NCBI GenBank assembly: GCA_964034945.1
Contig: OZ035961.1
Location: forward strand, 17,623,243-17,687,242
Reading direction: 5' to 3'
DNA length: 64,000 nt
DNA from: Chrysopilus asiliformis
Taxonomy: Eukaryota > Arthropoda > Insecta > Diptera > Rhagionidae
A model generated the notes under the pieces. That model saw nothing but the letters and a program-made list of their open reading frames with translations, did no database searches and was not told where the DNA came from. Position 1 is the stretch's first letter, and every line of letters starts with the position of its first letter. Made by a program: the position numbers and the translations under genes. Of the stretch, positions 47,515 to 58,825 are shown piece by piece.

Positions 47515-47780
47515 TATCTCGAAAACGGACCAATGACCGCACAAGCCTTAGTTTTTTTTTATTCTCTGATTTTCAGTAACCTTGTTTTCACAAATAATTA
47601 TTGTTAGCTTCAAAAATGCTTAACACAATATCTTGAACTTTTAAAATCTCGAAAACGGTTGCGATCACAATTTTCGTAAGAAAAGGGGTGGTGGCATCTG
47701 TGGTGGATAGTCGAAAGTGATGAAGGGAGTCCGAAATACCGAAAGTTAGCATGACGTATTTAATGGACAGTCCCTAAAAC
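47515..47780. repeat. Decayed repeat block with ATCTCGAAAACGG motifs
   Basis: GTATCTCGAAAACGGACC (47513) and AAATCTCGAAAACGGTTG (47645) occur about 130 bp apart. A family C right end (GCATGACGTATTTAATGGAC then AGTCCC) closes the block at 47751-47775. Confidence 0.4.
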
Positions 47781-47801
47781 CCTTGAAGAAAATCTGCCAG
47801 A

Positions 47802-48194
47802 TAAAAACATAACAAAAGCTATAATTGCCAATCTGGCAATCATTGGAGACCCGTATGGTGATATTCGTATCAAAATTCGAACAGTTGTACCAAAATTCCA
47901 CTTTGAAGTCAAACTTTCCAATAAGAATTTTTAAAATTTATTCCAATCGGATTTTGTTGTATGAGAGTTTTATGTAGAATCATATCCTAAATAACTTTTG
48001 TTCTTGCACTTTTTTAATAAGAGACACCGTTTTTGAGATATTCACAAAAAACGATTTCGTTCGTATGGGGGGTACCCCCCCTAATGGTCCATTTTTGCCC
48101 ATTAACGAACTTAGCCTCGCATTTTACGAAAAACGGATCTGTGCAAACTTTCAAGTCTCTAGCTCAATCCGTGCGCCCGCAATCCGCGCCACAG

Positions 48195-48229
<35 letters not shown>

Positions 48230-48408
48230 GACGGACAGACAGACAGACGGACGGACAGACAGACAGACGGACGGACATGCAAAAATTAAATATTTTTATC
48301 ATTCTAAACACACTGGTGTAATTCATTTTTTTGTGCGATGACGGGATCTTGGCGTTACAAACGGTAAGGCAAAGTTAATATACCCTTTGGTTTCACCATA
48401 CGGGTATA
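47802..48408 (-). repeat. Family A copy, most complete in the window
   Basis: Read on the minus strand it starts TACCCGTATGGTGAAACC, runs through AAGGGTATATTAAC, TTGTAACGCCAAGATCCCG and AATTACACCAGTGTGTTTAG. A GTCC/GTCT array follows (48191-48277), then GGATTGCGGGCGCACGG, TCGTTAATGGGCAAAAATGG and TTCAAAGTGGAATTTTGG. Close to the other end comes TCACCATACGGGT, then AATTATAGCTTTTGTTATG. CCCGTATGGTGA is thus present at one end and inverted near the other. No protein is encoded, and frames across the array are low-complexity artefacts. The class is uncertain. Confidence 0.75.
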
Positions 48409-48600
48409 AACAATCTTTTGATTCGATTTTTCCAAAAATCACGCAAAAAAATAGAAAGACAAATTCTTGGAACAGTTTTTGACATCTTTCATAAGTCGGG
48501 GATTGAAAATCCTCAAATTATGGTTTCAAAGCAGTTTTCTTCTCTGCTGTTATAAGGATTTTTAACCCTACTTTGAAGTTTAACATTTATAAGGTTTTGT

Positions 48601-48690
48601 TGCAATACATCAGTAGCAGAAGCCGCGGTAACACTTTCGACCAAAGGTGGTGTTCGCACCAAGCTGTAGCTATGACTAGTCTTTTCGGTT
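48601..48690 (-). repeat. Family D dispersed repeat, longer relative
   Basis: On the minus strand: AGTCATAGCTACAGCTTGG, TGCGAACACCACC, then a GTGTTACCGCGGCTTCTG block. The first part parallels the 78-bp unit at 13351-13506. It lies directly beside a family C copy. Confidence 0.5.
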
Positions 48691-48692
48691 AA

Positions 48693-48837
48693 GGGGCTGT
48701 CCTTAAAATACGTCAAACTTTCATAGGGAGAGGGGGGTCTGTGGTAGTGTTACGGCGGTTCTAAAGTTCATACAAAAAATCCTAAAAAACTGGGACCAGT
48801 GGTGAGGCGGTAGTCCGTGACGTATTTTATGGATGGA
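48693..48837. mobile_element. Family C element
   Basis: Left GGGGCTGTCCTTAAAATACG, right GTGACGTATTTTATGGATGG. The inner part has GTGTTACGGCGGTTCTAAAG and a G-rich run, as in 38558-38727. Confidence 0.6.
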
Positions 48838-49790
48838 ACAAAATCCAAAATATTCACATAGGGTACATTTACGATATCATGTGAATTGCACCTTTTCGCA
48901 CTTTTTTCTCATATCATTTTTATTAAATTTCGATAGGAAAATTTTGGTGTAACTTTGTTGACAAAGTCTTGTTTTTCAACTCGATTCTACGACGCATTTA
49001 GTCACGTCTCCGTCTAGCAGAACAGTTGGCTAATATTTGGGGGAGTCGAGGGTTAAAATTGATATTGAATGATTTTTTTTTCTTGTGTTTTTTTTTTGGG
49101 AAAACAGTCTGGGGGAGTTCAAGTGAGATATTGACTCAAGCCAGCGTCGAGTGTGTTTTGTTTACAAGCGATAAGAGTAAAAATTTGGGAATTCTGGATT
49201 TAGCCAAGTATATTTTTAGTCTGGCTGGTTTATTTTATCAGATGCGTGAAATTACTTAATGCCCCAATAGAATTTCGCAATTACTCAAAGATAAGTTGAT
49301 TCCATCAGTTAAAATTGACAAACGCTTCGATAAAAATCGTTTGTTATCGCGAAGTTCATGGCTTTCTGTAAAATATTGCCAATTTGTTGTTTTTATTTTC
49401 TTTTTCGAAAACACGAAAAAAAAATTGAAACTTTCTGCTAAATAAATATTTGAACATTTTCAAGACTTGAAAATGACTTTCAATTAAAATATTTTCTAGT
49501 TTGTTGTGGAGTTTTTTTTCCATTGCAATATTAATTGCGAGTTTTGATTCTTCGTTGAAATAAAAATATTTAAGGATATTAAAAAAACTCCATCATCATG
49601 TTTTTGAAATTTCAAATAAGGCGAAGATAATAAAAAAACGTTACGCTTATTTTAGTCTTTTTCCAAAACTCCTTCCTTTAAGTCGCTACACTCTTTCGAT
49701 TTTTTTTTGTGGAGTTTAATTTTACCCAGTACCGCGAACCCTTCTACCCCTAAAAGTGAGAAGTATTTTATACGAAGCGCCTAGTTAAGA
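48838..49790. other. Non-coding stretch
   Basis: No gene or repeat recognised. The 77-codon frame at 49026-49259 has no motif. Confidence 0.5.
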
Positions 49791-49797
49791 TTTTTAA

Positions 49798-49960
49798 CCC
49801 TTTGATGTTCGACTTTTTCCCTGCAGTTATTGTAGAACAATTTTTTTTCGGTTGTTTTTTTTTAGCCTTAAAGACGTGCTATGCAAAATTTGAAATTTTC
49901 GCTTTTGTATGAAAAGCTGTTATAAAAAGTTGCTTATAAGCAACATCGGGCTTCAAAGGA
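49798..49960. mobile_element. Short piggyBac-like MITE
   Basis: Starts CCCTTTGATG directly after TTAA (49794-49797) and ends CTTCAAAGGA directly before TTAA (49961-49964). The first ten flanking bases (AGATTTTTAA and its complement) are also inverted, so the inverted repeat may be longer than the TTAA boundaries imply. A perfect 16-bp palindrome, GTTGCTTATAAGCAAC, lies near the right end. Non-coding. Related in its ends to 61340-61870. Confidence 0.55.
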
Positions 49961-50139
49961 TTAAAAATCTAAGAAATCATCAGCCCATTTACGTTCACCT
50001 CTAAACCAGTGACTAATTTGCGACTTCCTATAGCACAATAAGTAAAAAAGTCAAAAAAGGAAAAAAAATCAAAACAAGAATTTTTTTTTTGCGTGAAAAA
50101 TAGAATTTTTTTATTATAACAATAAACAAATCATTAAAA

Positions 50140-50890
50140 GCGGTATGCACCAACGAAATTTAGCAACTTATGTTCAACTCAAGTTATTTTACAAGTCCCA
50201 GAAGTTCTACGGCTTACGAGGCTAAGTACAAATTCATTACTTTCCACTGCTATAGGGGAAAAATACTGTATCATGTATTGATGACGGTGACCCAGCATCT
50301 GTCTGTTAGTCTGTCCGTTTTACATATCTTAAATACCCCCCATACGAACGAAAAAGTTTTTTGCGAATATCTTAAAAACGGTGCATCTTATTAAAAAAGT
50401 GCAAGAACAAAAGTTGTTTAGGACATGATTCTACATTAAAGTTCCATACATCAAAATGCAATTGGAACAAGTTTTAAAAAAATCTTTTTGGAAAGTTTGA
50501 TTTCAAAGTGGAATTTTGATACAACTGTTTGCCGTTCACTTAAATCACCATACGGGTTTTCAATAATAGCTTTTGTTATGTTTTGGTTTGACGTTGTTTA
50601 CGTATCTCTGATAGTGCTCAAAATATTTGAAAAAAAAAATTAGTTTTTTGAAAATTTCTCGAAAACTGCGCTTTTATAAAAAAAAAAAATAGATAGAACC
50701 AAATTCAAAGATAATAAAATCTCCTGTATTTTTCCTTTAACTGTTTTTACGTATCTTTAACGATTCTGGAGATATTTGTAAAAATATTATTTCTTATACG
50801 TTTTTTACGAAACTAAATATTGCAGAGAAAATTTTTGTGTTGATCACAACTGATATTTTTTAAGAATAGTACGCGCAAACGAGCTTAAAA
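50140..50890 (+). repeat. Chimeric repeat: family B containing the 3' half of family A
   Basis: 50140-50335 has TGCACCAACGAAATTTAGC and CAGCATCTGTCTGTTAG, then TACATATCTTAAATA, as in the B copies at 3680 and 60753. At 50336-50590 the sequence is family A from CCCCATACGAACG to CACCATACGGGTTTTC and TAGCTTTTGTTATG. After that, family B resumes with GTTTACGTATCTC and ends in AAATATTGCAGAG and CACAACTGATATTTTT. No target duplication was identified at the joints. Confidence 0.55.
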
Positions 50891-52116
50891 CTGCAGAAAT
50901 TTGCAATTTTCTTAATTTAAAATACCCGCATTTTCAATTTCTTCATTAAAAAAAACAATTATCTCAATTTCCCACACCTCAAATTAAATTTAAAATCATT
51001 TAAATCCTAAAAAAATGATAATTCGCAAATTCCATAGAAATTGAGTGTGATTCGTGTGTACACTAAATAACAATGGTGGAAAATATTTAATATTTCCGCG
51101 AACGAATCATGAAAGTTAAGCACGCAGAACGCGACAGAAAATCCCTCACATCACTTTCCATCTAAATCAACATTTAATTTTTGGTCAAATGGCAAATAAT
51201 AGCGCAATACAAAATGAAGAACCGATTTTTTTACACCCAAACCCTCCCACAAGGCGTGATCGCACTTGGTTTCGTGTTCATCAAAAAAAAAAAAAAAAAA
51301 AAAAAAAAACTTAAAATCCATGAATTTCCAAGTGGATTAAATTCTAACGCTTCAATTGTCTCATAAAGTCACCATACCGTGAAAAGTCGTGAATGTCAGA
51401 TTGTTCTCTTCTACGAAATATATACTTTATTGCAGAGGGTCCCCCAAATTTACCTCCTCTGACTTGTTTGGGTCCAAAAACTTTTCAAAAATTTTTGCGC
51501 TTCGAATTCGGGTTGAAATTTGTATTCCTCGCGGCATGGTCTTGTCATCGTTATTTAATTCAAGACTAAAAAAAAAATCGGACTGGAAAAACATCGCAAA
51601 AGGCCAACCAGCACCTTCGGATTCTTCTTAGAAGTCAGGCACCAGCGATCGATATTGCCGCCGATAAATATCAAAATTGCGCAATATTGAAACCGATCAT
51701 CGGAATAAACGGCAAACGTTCAAAACTTGAAATTTAATGCATGACGATCGTCGTTTGCAAGAGACCTTTTTAAAATCGAGGCGAGTAATTAACTTTAATT
51801 CTGGTATTTCGTCTGTTTACAACTGATCAACGAAAAAATATATGCCTGAATCGATCGTGATGCACCATTCACCTGTGCAGTTTTTTTTTCACTTTGTTTA
51901 CCTGTTAACCGACCAAAGTAATGACAGTTGCATATTTAAGGTAACCCTGGATCATTGCAATACACTCCCTCGCGGAATTGTGGCACGATCTACTTAATAC
52001 GGTGTTAACCCTTCACTAACCAAAAGCGTTTGGTGGCACAGTCGCGAAAAATTAGTTTCTTTGCTTTCTCAAAATTTTCTTCATGCCTAGATAAGTTAAC
52101 TCGACTTATGACATAC
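50891..52116. other. Non-coding stretch with 27-base poly-A
   Basis: A run of 27 A lies at 51283-51309. The sequence before it has no recognisable SINE promoter or retrotransposon frame. TTAACCCTTCACTAACC at 52005 resembles a piggyBac-like end but no partner end was found. Confidence 0.45.
51283..51309 (+). repeat. Poly-A tract (27 A)
   Basis: The longest A run seen in the window. It could be a retroposed tail on the + strand, but the upstream 200 bases match nothing recognised and no flanking target duplication was seen. Confidence 0.9.
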
Positions 52117-52237
52117 AAAAGCGACTCATGACGGTACATGACCCTCTAAAAGCGACTCATGACGCTACATGACCCTCTAAAAGCGACTCATGACACTACA
52201 TGACCCTCTATAAGCGACTCATGACGCTACATAAACA
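52117..52237 (+). repeat. 31-bp minisatellite, 3.9 copies
   Basis: Units at 52117, 52148, 52179 and 52210 carry AAGCGACTCATGAC then TACATGACCCTCT. Units differ by one or two bases. A degenerate half unit (CGACTTATGACATAC) precedes them. The fourth unit loses its last bases. Confidence 0.9.
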
Positions 52238-54088
52238 TAAAAAAACGCAGTAATTGGGTGCGAATATCTGCAACTAACCAATATTTTCATTCATTGAAGC
52301 AAAATACTTCAAACTCAATCATCTTCGGTATTTCTTTTCATTTCAAAAGTTATTCACCATGATTTACAAATAATTCAGCCATTTGTATTCGAATCCAAAA
52401 CCAGATTCACTTTTCTACAAAAAAGAAGGTATATTTTTGTTCAGAACCAGTTTTCATTTTCGAGATACGAAAAGTTCTCATGCAAATATTGCCCCATTAT
52501 CATCAATTTTATTACAATCTGCTGACTTTGTTGATCAGAATTTTTGAGTTTTTTTTTATGCTTTTTGAGATTAAAATAAAACAACCAATTTATTTTTACA
52601 ACTGCCAAAAAAAAATTAGCTACAAAACAGTCACTATTGGTGGCAGAAAAAAAAGTTTGTAACATTCGCTTAAGCAGTTTATAGCACTGCGATCAGATGT
52701 CATTGCATGGAAGTTAACTTCAGGTGCGATTATCAACGATAAATGGTGATCGTTTTTACCTGAAAATGATGATATTTTTATCTTTAAAAGGTCATCGTAA
52801 TCAGATTCAGTATGGATTGTTTTTTTGTGCTGTTCTTTCGATTTTTTTCTGTTATTGAAGAAAAGGATTTCATGTTTTTAATTCAATTGTCTGTAATTAT
52901 ATTAAAAATTGAAATTTTCGAAGAGGTCAACCAGTGATGCAATCGAAAATTGTTAAATGAATTCATGTAAACAGATTAAGTTACTTTCATTATTTTTAAA
53001 AGGGGAAATTGTCCGACGACCTCGTCTTCTTAAGTGGAAAGGAAGATATAATTTTAAAAACAGACTATGAAAGCCTTGAAAACTTTTTTCACGTGTTTTT
53101 CTGCAAAATTGAAAACATTTTTCAGTAAAAACAATCTTTTGGAAAAAGTAAGTCACAAAGTTTTAAAAAAATGTCTAAAATACGTCTTGTTAATTTTAAG
53201 CTTTGAAATCCCCTCCTTCTACCCTTCCCCCTCCCCCCAATAATACATCAGATTTTTTTACAAGCTTTCTTCGACACATATAAAATTTAATTGAAAAATT
53301 CATTGGAAAAATCGAATCATTTAAAAAAAAAATCAAGAACGAAATCGAAATTAATTTAATCGCAATAATTTTTTAAAATGTCACAACTCGATTAATTTGA
53401 CGGCATTGGCCTTGAAAGCCAAAATTTGATCCTTACATTATTTTCGATGCGCATATTTAAATTCTCTAGCTCTATCCTACACTTATGTACACTCAAAAAA
53501 CATTCAATCATTGCCGAAATTGAACATTAATCTTTATTCCAAGACAAATTTCCATCATAAGAAACAGCACGTTCCAATACGTTGTCAAGTGAGTTTTTTT
53601 AAATGTCGAAAAATCAATTTTATCGGAATATTTACAAGATTCTTTCGCTAAATTTCTCTCCCCATTTCTCTAGTTGTTTGTAAAACAAAAAAAAATATCA
53701 ACAAACATATGTTCAGGACTTATGACTTCCCACAACAATATTCTAAAACAAGGACGATGAACACTTATCTGTCAACGGAGAACGAAAAAAATCCTCACAA
53801 GACGCGGGATATTGTCATCTTAATATGTCGACGACGTTCACTACATTCAAATGATCCAACCACCTCCAACCCTTGTTAACATCATGCCAATTGCGATTAT
53901 CCCCTTTTTTTCCTTCGCGGGTATTACAAAGTTTAATCCCATTCAAAGAAACAAAGTATGAAAAGCGAAAACATTACAGCAATAACAATAAAATTAAAGA
54001 AGTAAAACAAACAAGAAAATCCTTTAAAAATAAAACCTGGAAATGAAGTTTCATCCAAGAATATAAGCATCTTTAGTAGAAAAAGAAG
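52238..54088. other. Non-coding AT-rich stretch
   Basis: A pair of overlapping frames at 52441-52665 lies on opposite strands. CTAAAATACGTC at 53174 followed by a CCCCTCC run may be a family C relic. No gene recognised. Confidence 0.45.
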
Positions 54089-54459
54089 CTATTCTTGTAA
54101 CCACTGCACGTTGTTATCCTTTGCCCTTTTGGATTTTTTCAACCAGATCCTGCAGAGGTGGATGAAAAGCACGTGGCCTTGGCTTCTAATGTTTGCACAA
54201 ACAAATGTCTGATGCCAAAGGATTTCAGAAGATACAAATATCTGCACCTCCAAATTCGATAAGCTTTGACTCGGAGGGTAAGACGTTCGCAGGTTGAAGT
54301 TCAACAGAATGTCTAAAAGAGAACTTCTTTTAAGGGTTGAAGTTGGTTTTCATTTGTTTTCCAATGTTGATGGCCGTCCCTCCATCAAAGTGAACAACAA
54401 TCTAATCACATCGCATCAAAAATCGCATCATTTCGATTTGGTGGGAGAGCGAATGGGGT

Positions 54460-54800
54460 TGTTTAGCGATGACAGCGTAGATTTGGAAAAGTTGGAAGGA
54501 TAACAAACGTGAAAAACAACATCACGCGGGTGGGTGGTAAAACAATGAAACGTGCCTGGAATTGAATCGTGGTCATTACCGCGGACTGTAGTCGCAGTTT
54601 TCGAGACCGACATAGAGTTGGAATCAAAATATCTTCGATGTCATCACAGTTGGGACAAGAACCATGCAAAGGACATGTAGGGCTCCTGGGGTGGTGGAGA
54701 CAGGATTTAGAGACTGCAGTGTCTGTCGGTAAAGGTGACAATTATGGCCAGAATACTGAACGTTTCGCCGGGATGTGTCACGACCGGACTTTGATTTCGC
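54460..54800 (-). pseudogene. Possible decayed retroelement tail
   Basis: On the minus strand, separate frames give GHNCHLYRQ and then PLHGSCPNCDDIEDILIP followed by CRSRKLRLQS. This is reminiscent of the GHGxFxxYLxR and CPxCxxxxEDxEHxLFxCPRF segments after the RNase H region of some non-LTR retrotransposons. The frames are shifted relative to each other. The local base composition is richer in G+C than the neighbours. It could also be a non-coding or exonic island, and the assignment is tentative. Confidence 0.25.
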
Positions 54801-54870
54801 TAGAGTCGAATAAGGATTCGGTTTCTCTAAGGATTCTTTGTTTCTTATCGGTGCATAGTTTTAGGATTTA

Positions 54871-55842
54871 ATTAGCAAACGTCCTCTGTGTGTAATTTTA
54901 ATTTTCTAAAATCGTTTTTAGTTCTTAGCACTTAATTTTTTTAAAAGAGTGGAGGGGAGGTTTTCTACAATTTAAATTTGAAATTGAACCGTTTTTTTTA
55001 ATACTTTTTCTATTGATTTCACTGTGGGGTAGAAGTCTTCGAGTGTTTTTTTTGACCCACTTCCACATCTAGGTATGAATAAACACCTAAAAATAAACAG
55101 CGGAAGCCAATTATAAAAAATTAAAGGAGGCGAAAAATTTCATATGAAAAAAAATATCGTATGTGCGCCAATTGAGGCGGAAATGTTGTTAAAAACTGTT
55201 ATCACTGTAGGGCCATGTCAAATCCGAGGGGCGTCCAGGGCACAATTGCCGCCTTCCTCCTATTTTAAAAACAAAGTAATTAATCTTGATGTGCCTGAAA
55301 ATTTGGAAAAACCAATAAGGAGAAAAAATTGTGTCTGAAGATAGAAAAAACATTACCATATTCTGAAAATACAACAAAAAATGCGCCGCAGGTTAAAATT
55401 TTAGGAAAAAAATACTAAAAAAAGAGAAAAAAATTCCCTTTTTTGAACTTTTTAATGAAATTCGCCGTAGATTTTTTTTTAAATTAACAGATTTAAAGAT
55501 CGTTTCACTGAAAAGCCGAATTGCGTTTTCTAGAGAGTGATTTTTATTTTCTGCTGATTTGGGTCCTTGGAAGAGGAACGAAGGAGTAGAAATGGAAGCG
55601 TTTTGAACACTGATTAAAATCACTTGAAAAATTGAAATCATAACGGGGCCCCAGTTGTCCCTGAGATATATATCTATCGACTCAGTTCGATGAATCCGCC
55701 ACATGTCAGTGTGTGTGGGTGTGTGTATCATAAGGTCACTTCCTATCAGTAAACTTCAAGTGATTCGGGTGTGGTTTTTCACTATGGACTGCGATTTTGA
55801 CAAATTCTAATCGTAGTACAATCCAATTGGATTTATAAAAAA
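54871..55842. other. Non-coding stretch
   Basis: A minus-strand frame of 112 codons (55393-55731) has no recognisable domain. No repeat ends before the Tigger-like MITE. Confidence 0.45.
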
Positions 55843-55844
55843 TA

Positions 55845-56039
55845 CAGTAATCCCTCCAACTGCGCGGTAGATACGTTCCACAAAAAGAGCGCGCAAACCG
55901 AAACCGCGCACTGTGAACTCTACTTTGTATGAAATTTTGGGGTTAGAACATGTTTTTTAAACGAAAATTATAAAAAAAAACCTGCGCAGCGGGAATTTTT
56001 GGTATTAAAAACTTAACCGCGCAGTTGGAGGGATTACTG
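55845..56039. mobile_element. Tigger-like MITE with TA duplication
   Basis: Perfect 23-bp terminal inverted repeats start CAGTAATCCCTCCAACTG (55845-55867, and the complement of 56017-56039). TA lies on both sides (55843-55844 and 56040-56041). The interior is unrelated to the MITE at 1479-1651 and has several GCGC-containing segments. CAGT ends plus TA duplication indicate Tc1/mariner/pogo derivation. 195 bp, no coding capacity. Confidence 0.8.
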
Positions 56040-56041
56040 TA

Positions 56042-56108
56042 TTTGCAATTGGATTTTCATTAATGGGAAAGTTATGTAGAATCACGTTTAAAACACTTTT
56101 TGTTGAAA
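56042..56108 (-). repeat. Degenerate family A fragment
   Basis: CAATTGGATTTTCATTAATG, GAAAGTTATGTAGAATCAC and CACTTTTTGTTG follow the order of the family A segment at 61178-61240 (CAATCGGATTTTGATGTATG, GTTTTATGTAGAATCAT). The Tigger-like MITE sits directly beside it, so it probably interrupted this copy. Confidence 0.45.
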
Positions 56109-58419
56109 CAATTTGTTTTTGGAAATCATTAAAAAAAAACTTCCATTGGTATGTAGACGAAAGCAGTGGCTCAATTTCTATAAATTTCGGAAGGGGTCTC
56201 ACTTAAGATGAGAGCCTATTCTGTGACAACTTTCTACCTCAATTAGTTCTGGAGGTTTCAAATGTTTTAGTAATAATAGCCAATATTTCATCAGTTTTTA
56301 AATATTTGTTGGAGCACGATTTTCTTGCATTAAATATCGTAAAATATAACGAGGAAATCTACACTAATTTTTATTTATTTGTGATTTTTAACATAAAAAG
56401 TTTCAAAAATATGACAGTATGTGTGATTATACATCCACTCTTGGTGAAAAAATATAAAAAGAAAAAATATCTCCCTAAAAAGTAATAATTCTTCTAATTT
56501 TCCTTTGATACATTATCGAAATGTTTTTGACCCCAAGTCAATTACATTAACTGCTTTTTTTTGCGCTGGACTTTAGCTATTTTTGAAATGATTTCAATTT
56601 CTATTTTCGATCAGCAAACAAAATACATATTTCTGCTATGCGTTATTTTTTCCCCCAAAACCACCGAAATAAACTCTCAGATATAAACAGAAATGAAAAT
56701 TTTCAGGTTGTTTTCCCCATTGCCAAAATAAACATTTGAAAAAAAAATCGCATCATGCCACTGATTACATTTTTAAATTGAGTTCGATAACCAAACTAAA
56801 ATCAATTTGAAAAGTGGTTTCTAATTAAAAAGATTTTAGTCTCGCAAATGGCTTTCTGTTTAAATGATTTTATTACTAGTTTTTGTTTCCGATATTTTGT
56901 TTGTAAATTATGTAAAATGTGTCGAAAAGCCTTTCTATATCGATTTTTCACTAAGTTTTGATCTTTTTTAATAACTAAAAAATTTTGTAGGTTTACTTTC
57001 CAAAACAACGTTGACATTGCGAAATTAAGCAACTCCAAGAGGTCATTGTTTTGTTTGTCAAAAAGTTTTGCACACTTTCTTGTTATTTTCAGATTTTTCC
57101 ATATTTAGAATTTCCTATTTTTGTGGCCAAAAAACCAAACTTTGCATATAAAAATCCTTCAAATTTCACAAAAATTACGATAACAACAAGCGAATGATTT
57201 AAATTTCCTACTAATTAGCCAGCGTGATATTGCACCCGGAATTTCAATTTGATGCATCGCATTAAGAATAATTTATGACTTGTGATTAATTTTAATAAAA
57301 TGTCAAAAAATCAATTTTCCCGAAACCTGCCCAAACTCTAAACAAGTCAAATGAAAAATCAGAATGAAAAAACCTTGAAATTCGTTCGCGATGCATGTTT
57401 GACATGAAAAATTTTCCTCTTAATCATCACTGTGGAAAAATTTCACAGCCTAACTAATTAATTTAACCAAATCGTTCAAGGACATGCTAGAAATTACAAT
57501 ATTATTTTTTATTAATTTAGTATTGACCCCCCATACGGCGTGCATGAATATAAGTTTTAGATATATTAATTTCACCACATTTTGAATTAGTGTTCAGAAT
57601 GAAAAAAAAAAGATTTCCATCAAGTATAGAAAAATATGTTGATGACTTCCTCCACAAAATATCGTCGTGTTTTGTATTTTGCTTTAAAGAAAAAAAAATC
57701 TGGTTTTTATCTAATGTCGAAGTTGTACTCAAAAAGCAAAATAAACCAAAGACGCGATATCTTTCTCGACTTTATCGCAAAATTTATTATTATGATTATT
57801 TTGTTAAGTTTTCCCAGCCAAAATGTTTTCTATTTCCTTCTTAAGATTATATTTTCAGATTTTTTTTCGCGCTAGCGCAAACTTCCTTGCAAAACACGTT
57901 GCTAATTCTGGAATAAACTGAGCAATTTCTTTGTTTATTACTTGATCAGGCAGTTTTTTTTTAAAATTCTAAAAAAGCTTAAACTGCCATGTTATGTTTC
58001 GTAGTTTTTTTTTTGTTATCGTTTTTCTTACATTTTCCACTGGCGCTGGTGATATAACCTTTTCTTCCGTACAATGAGACTCATTCATTTTGCCAGTTTT
58101 CGCCATGTTATGCAATTTTCCACATACTTTTATTGGTCAAATATTTAATATCAGTACTGTTGTTTACTTGGAATCAATATCGCTCTTTGTTTTTGGGGTG
58201 CAAATGGGGGATACGTAGCTATATTTACATTTCTCGTTTTGTTTATTTCCGTTTTATATGTTTTTTTTTCAAATATGTGTTTTAGGGTTCAGTGGGAAAA
58301 CTTTGACTTCTTCAATATGTTTTTTGAAAGCTTTTTAAAAACCTCCTTGTGGCGTTACATGAAAGTTCAAAAATTGTGCATCCGATAACCAACTAAACTT
58401 TGCAACAACTTTAGATTAA
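56109..58419. other. Non-coding AT-rich stretch
   Basis: No gene or repeat ends recognised. Overlapping 71-84-codon frames at 57517-57875 lie on both strands. Confidence 0.5.
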
Positions 58420-58825
58420 CCCATGGAGCCCAATGAATGCAACGCGAACGCAACTAAAACGCACAAACTGTCACTTACAAGTTTGTTCTATAGAAATCAT
58501 TTGAAGTGAGCACAGTGAACGCAGAGAACGCACCTACAACGCAAAAGTTTGCGAACTTCTAACTTTGCCGTAGCAATTCTGCGTTGACAGTTAAGAAAAG
58601 TGAGGTTGGGGAAATGTCGTTCATACAAATAACGAAGATAAAGACCAACAAAGCAAATTATCGCTTCAAAATTATCCATTTTTGTAATTTTGCCAACTTT
58701 ATACTACTTTATATTATATTATGTCACTGGTATTACTTCACAAAATGCCATTGGGCTCTGCCGCTGAATTGTTGCGCTGCGTGACAGTTCACAGCGTTGC
58801 AGTTGCGTTCATTGGGCTCCAGGGG
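58420..58825. mobile_element. MITE with CCCxTGGAGCCCAATGAA ends
   Basis: Left CCCATGGAGCCCAATGAATG and the complement of the right end, CCCCTGGAGCCCAATGAACG, are inverted repeats that both continue with CAAC and further GAACGCAAC-like units. Flanks are TAA and TGA, a one-base mismatch from a TWA-like duplication. Frames inside (58497-58784) are by-products. No transposase. Confidence 0.65.

Noticed and set aside
48033..48341. Open frames with Asp-Gly-Arg-Thr repeats at 48033-48341 and 36025-36291
   Set aside because: They read through the GTCC/GTCT array of family A. The frame is not preserved between copies.
51080..51309. SINE or processed pseudogene ending in the 27-base poly-A
   Set aside because: No A/B-box promoter, no recognisable parent and no target duplication seen.
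52005..52060. piggyBac-like end TTAACCCTTCACTAACC
   Set aside because: No matching inverted end with TTAA was found downstream.
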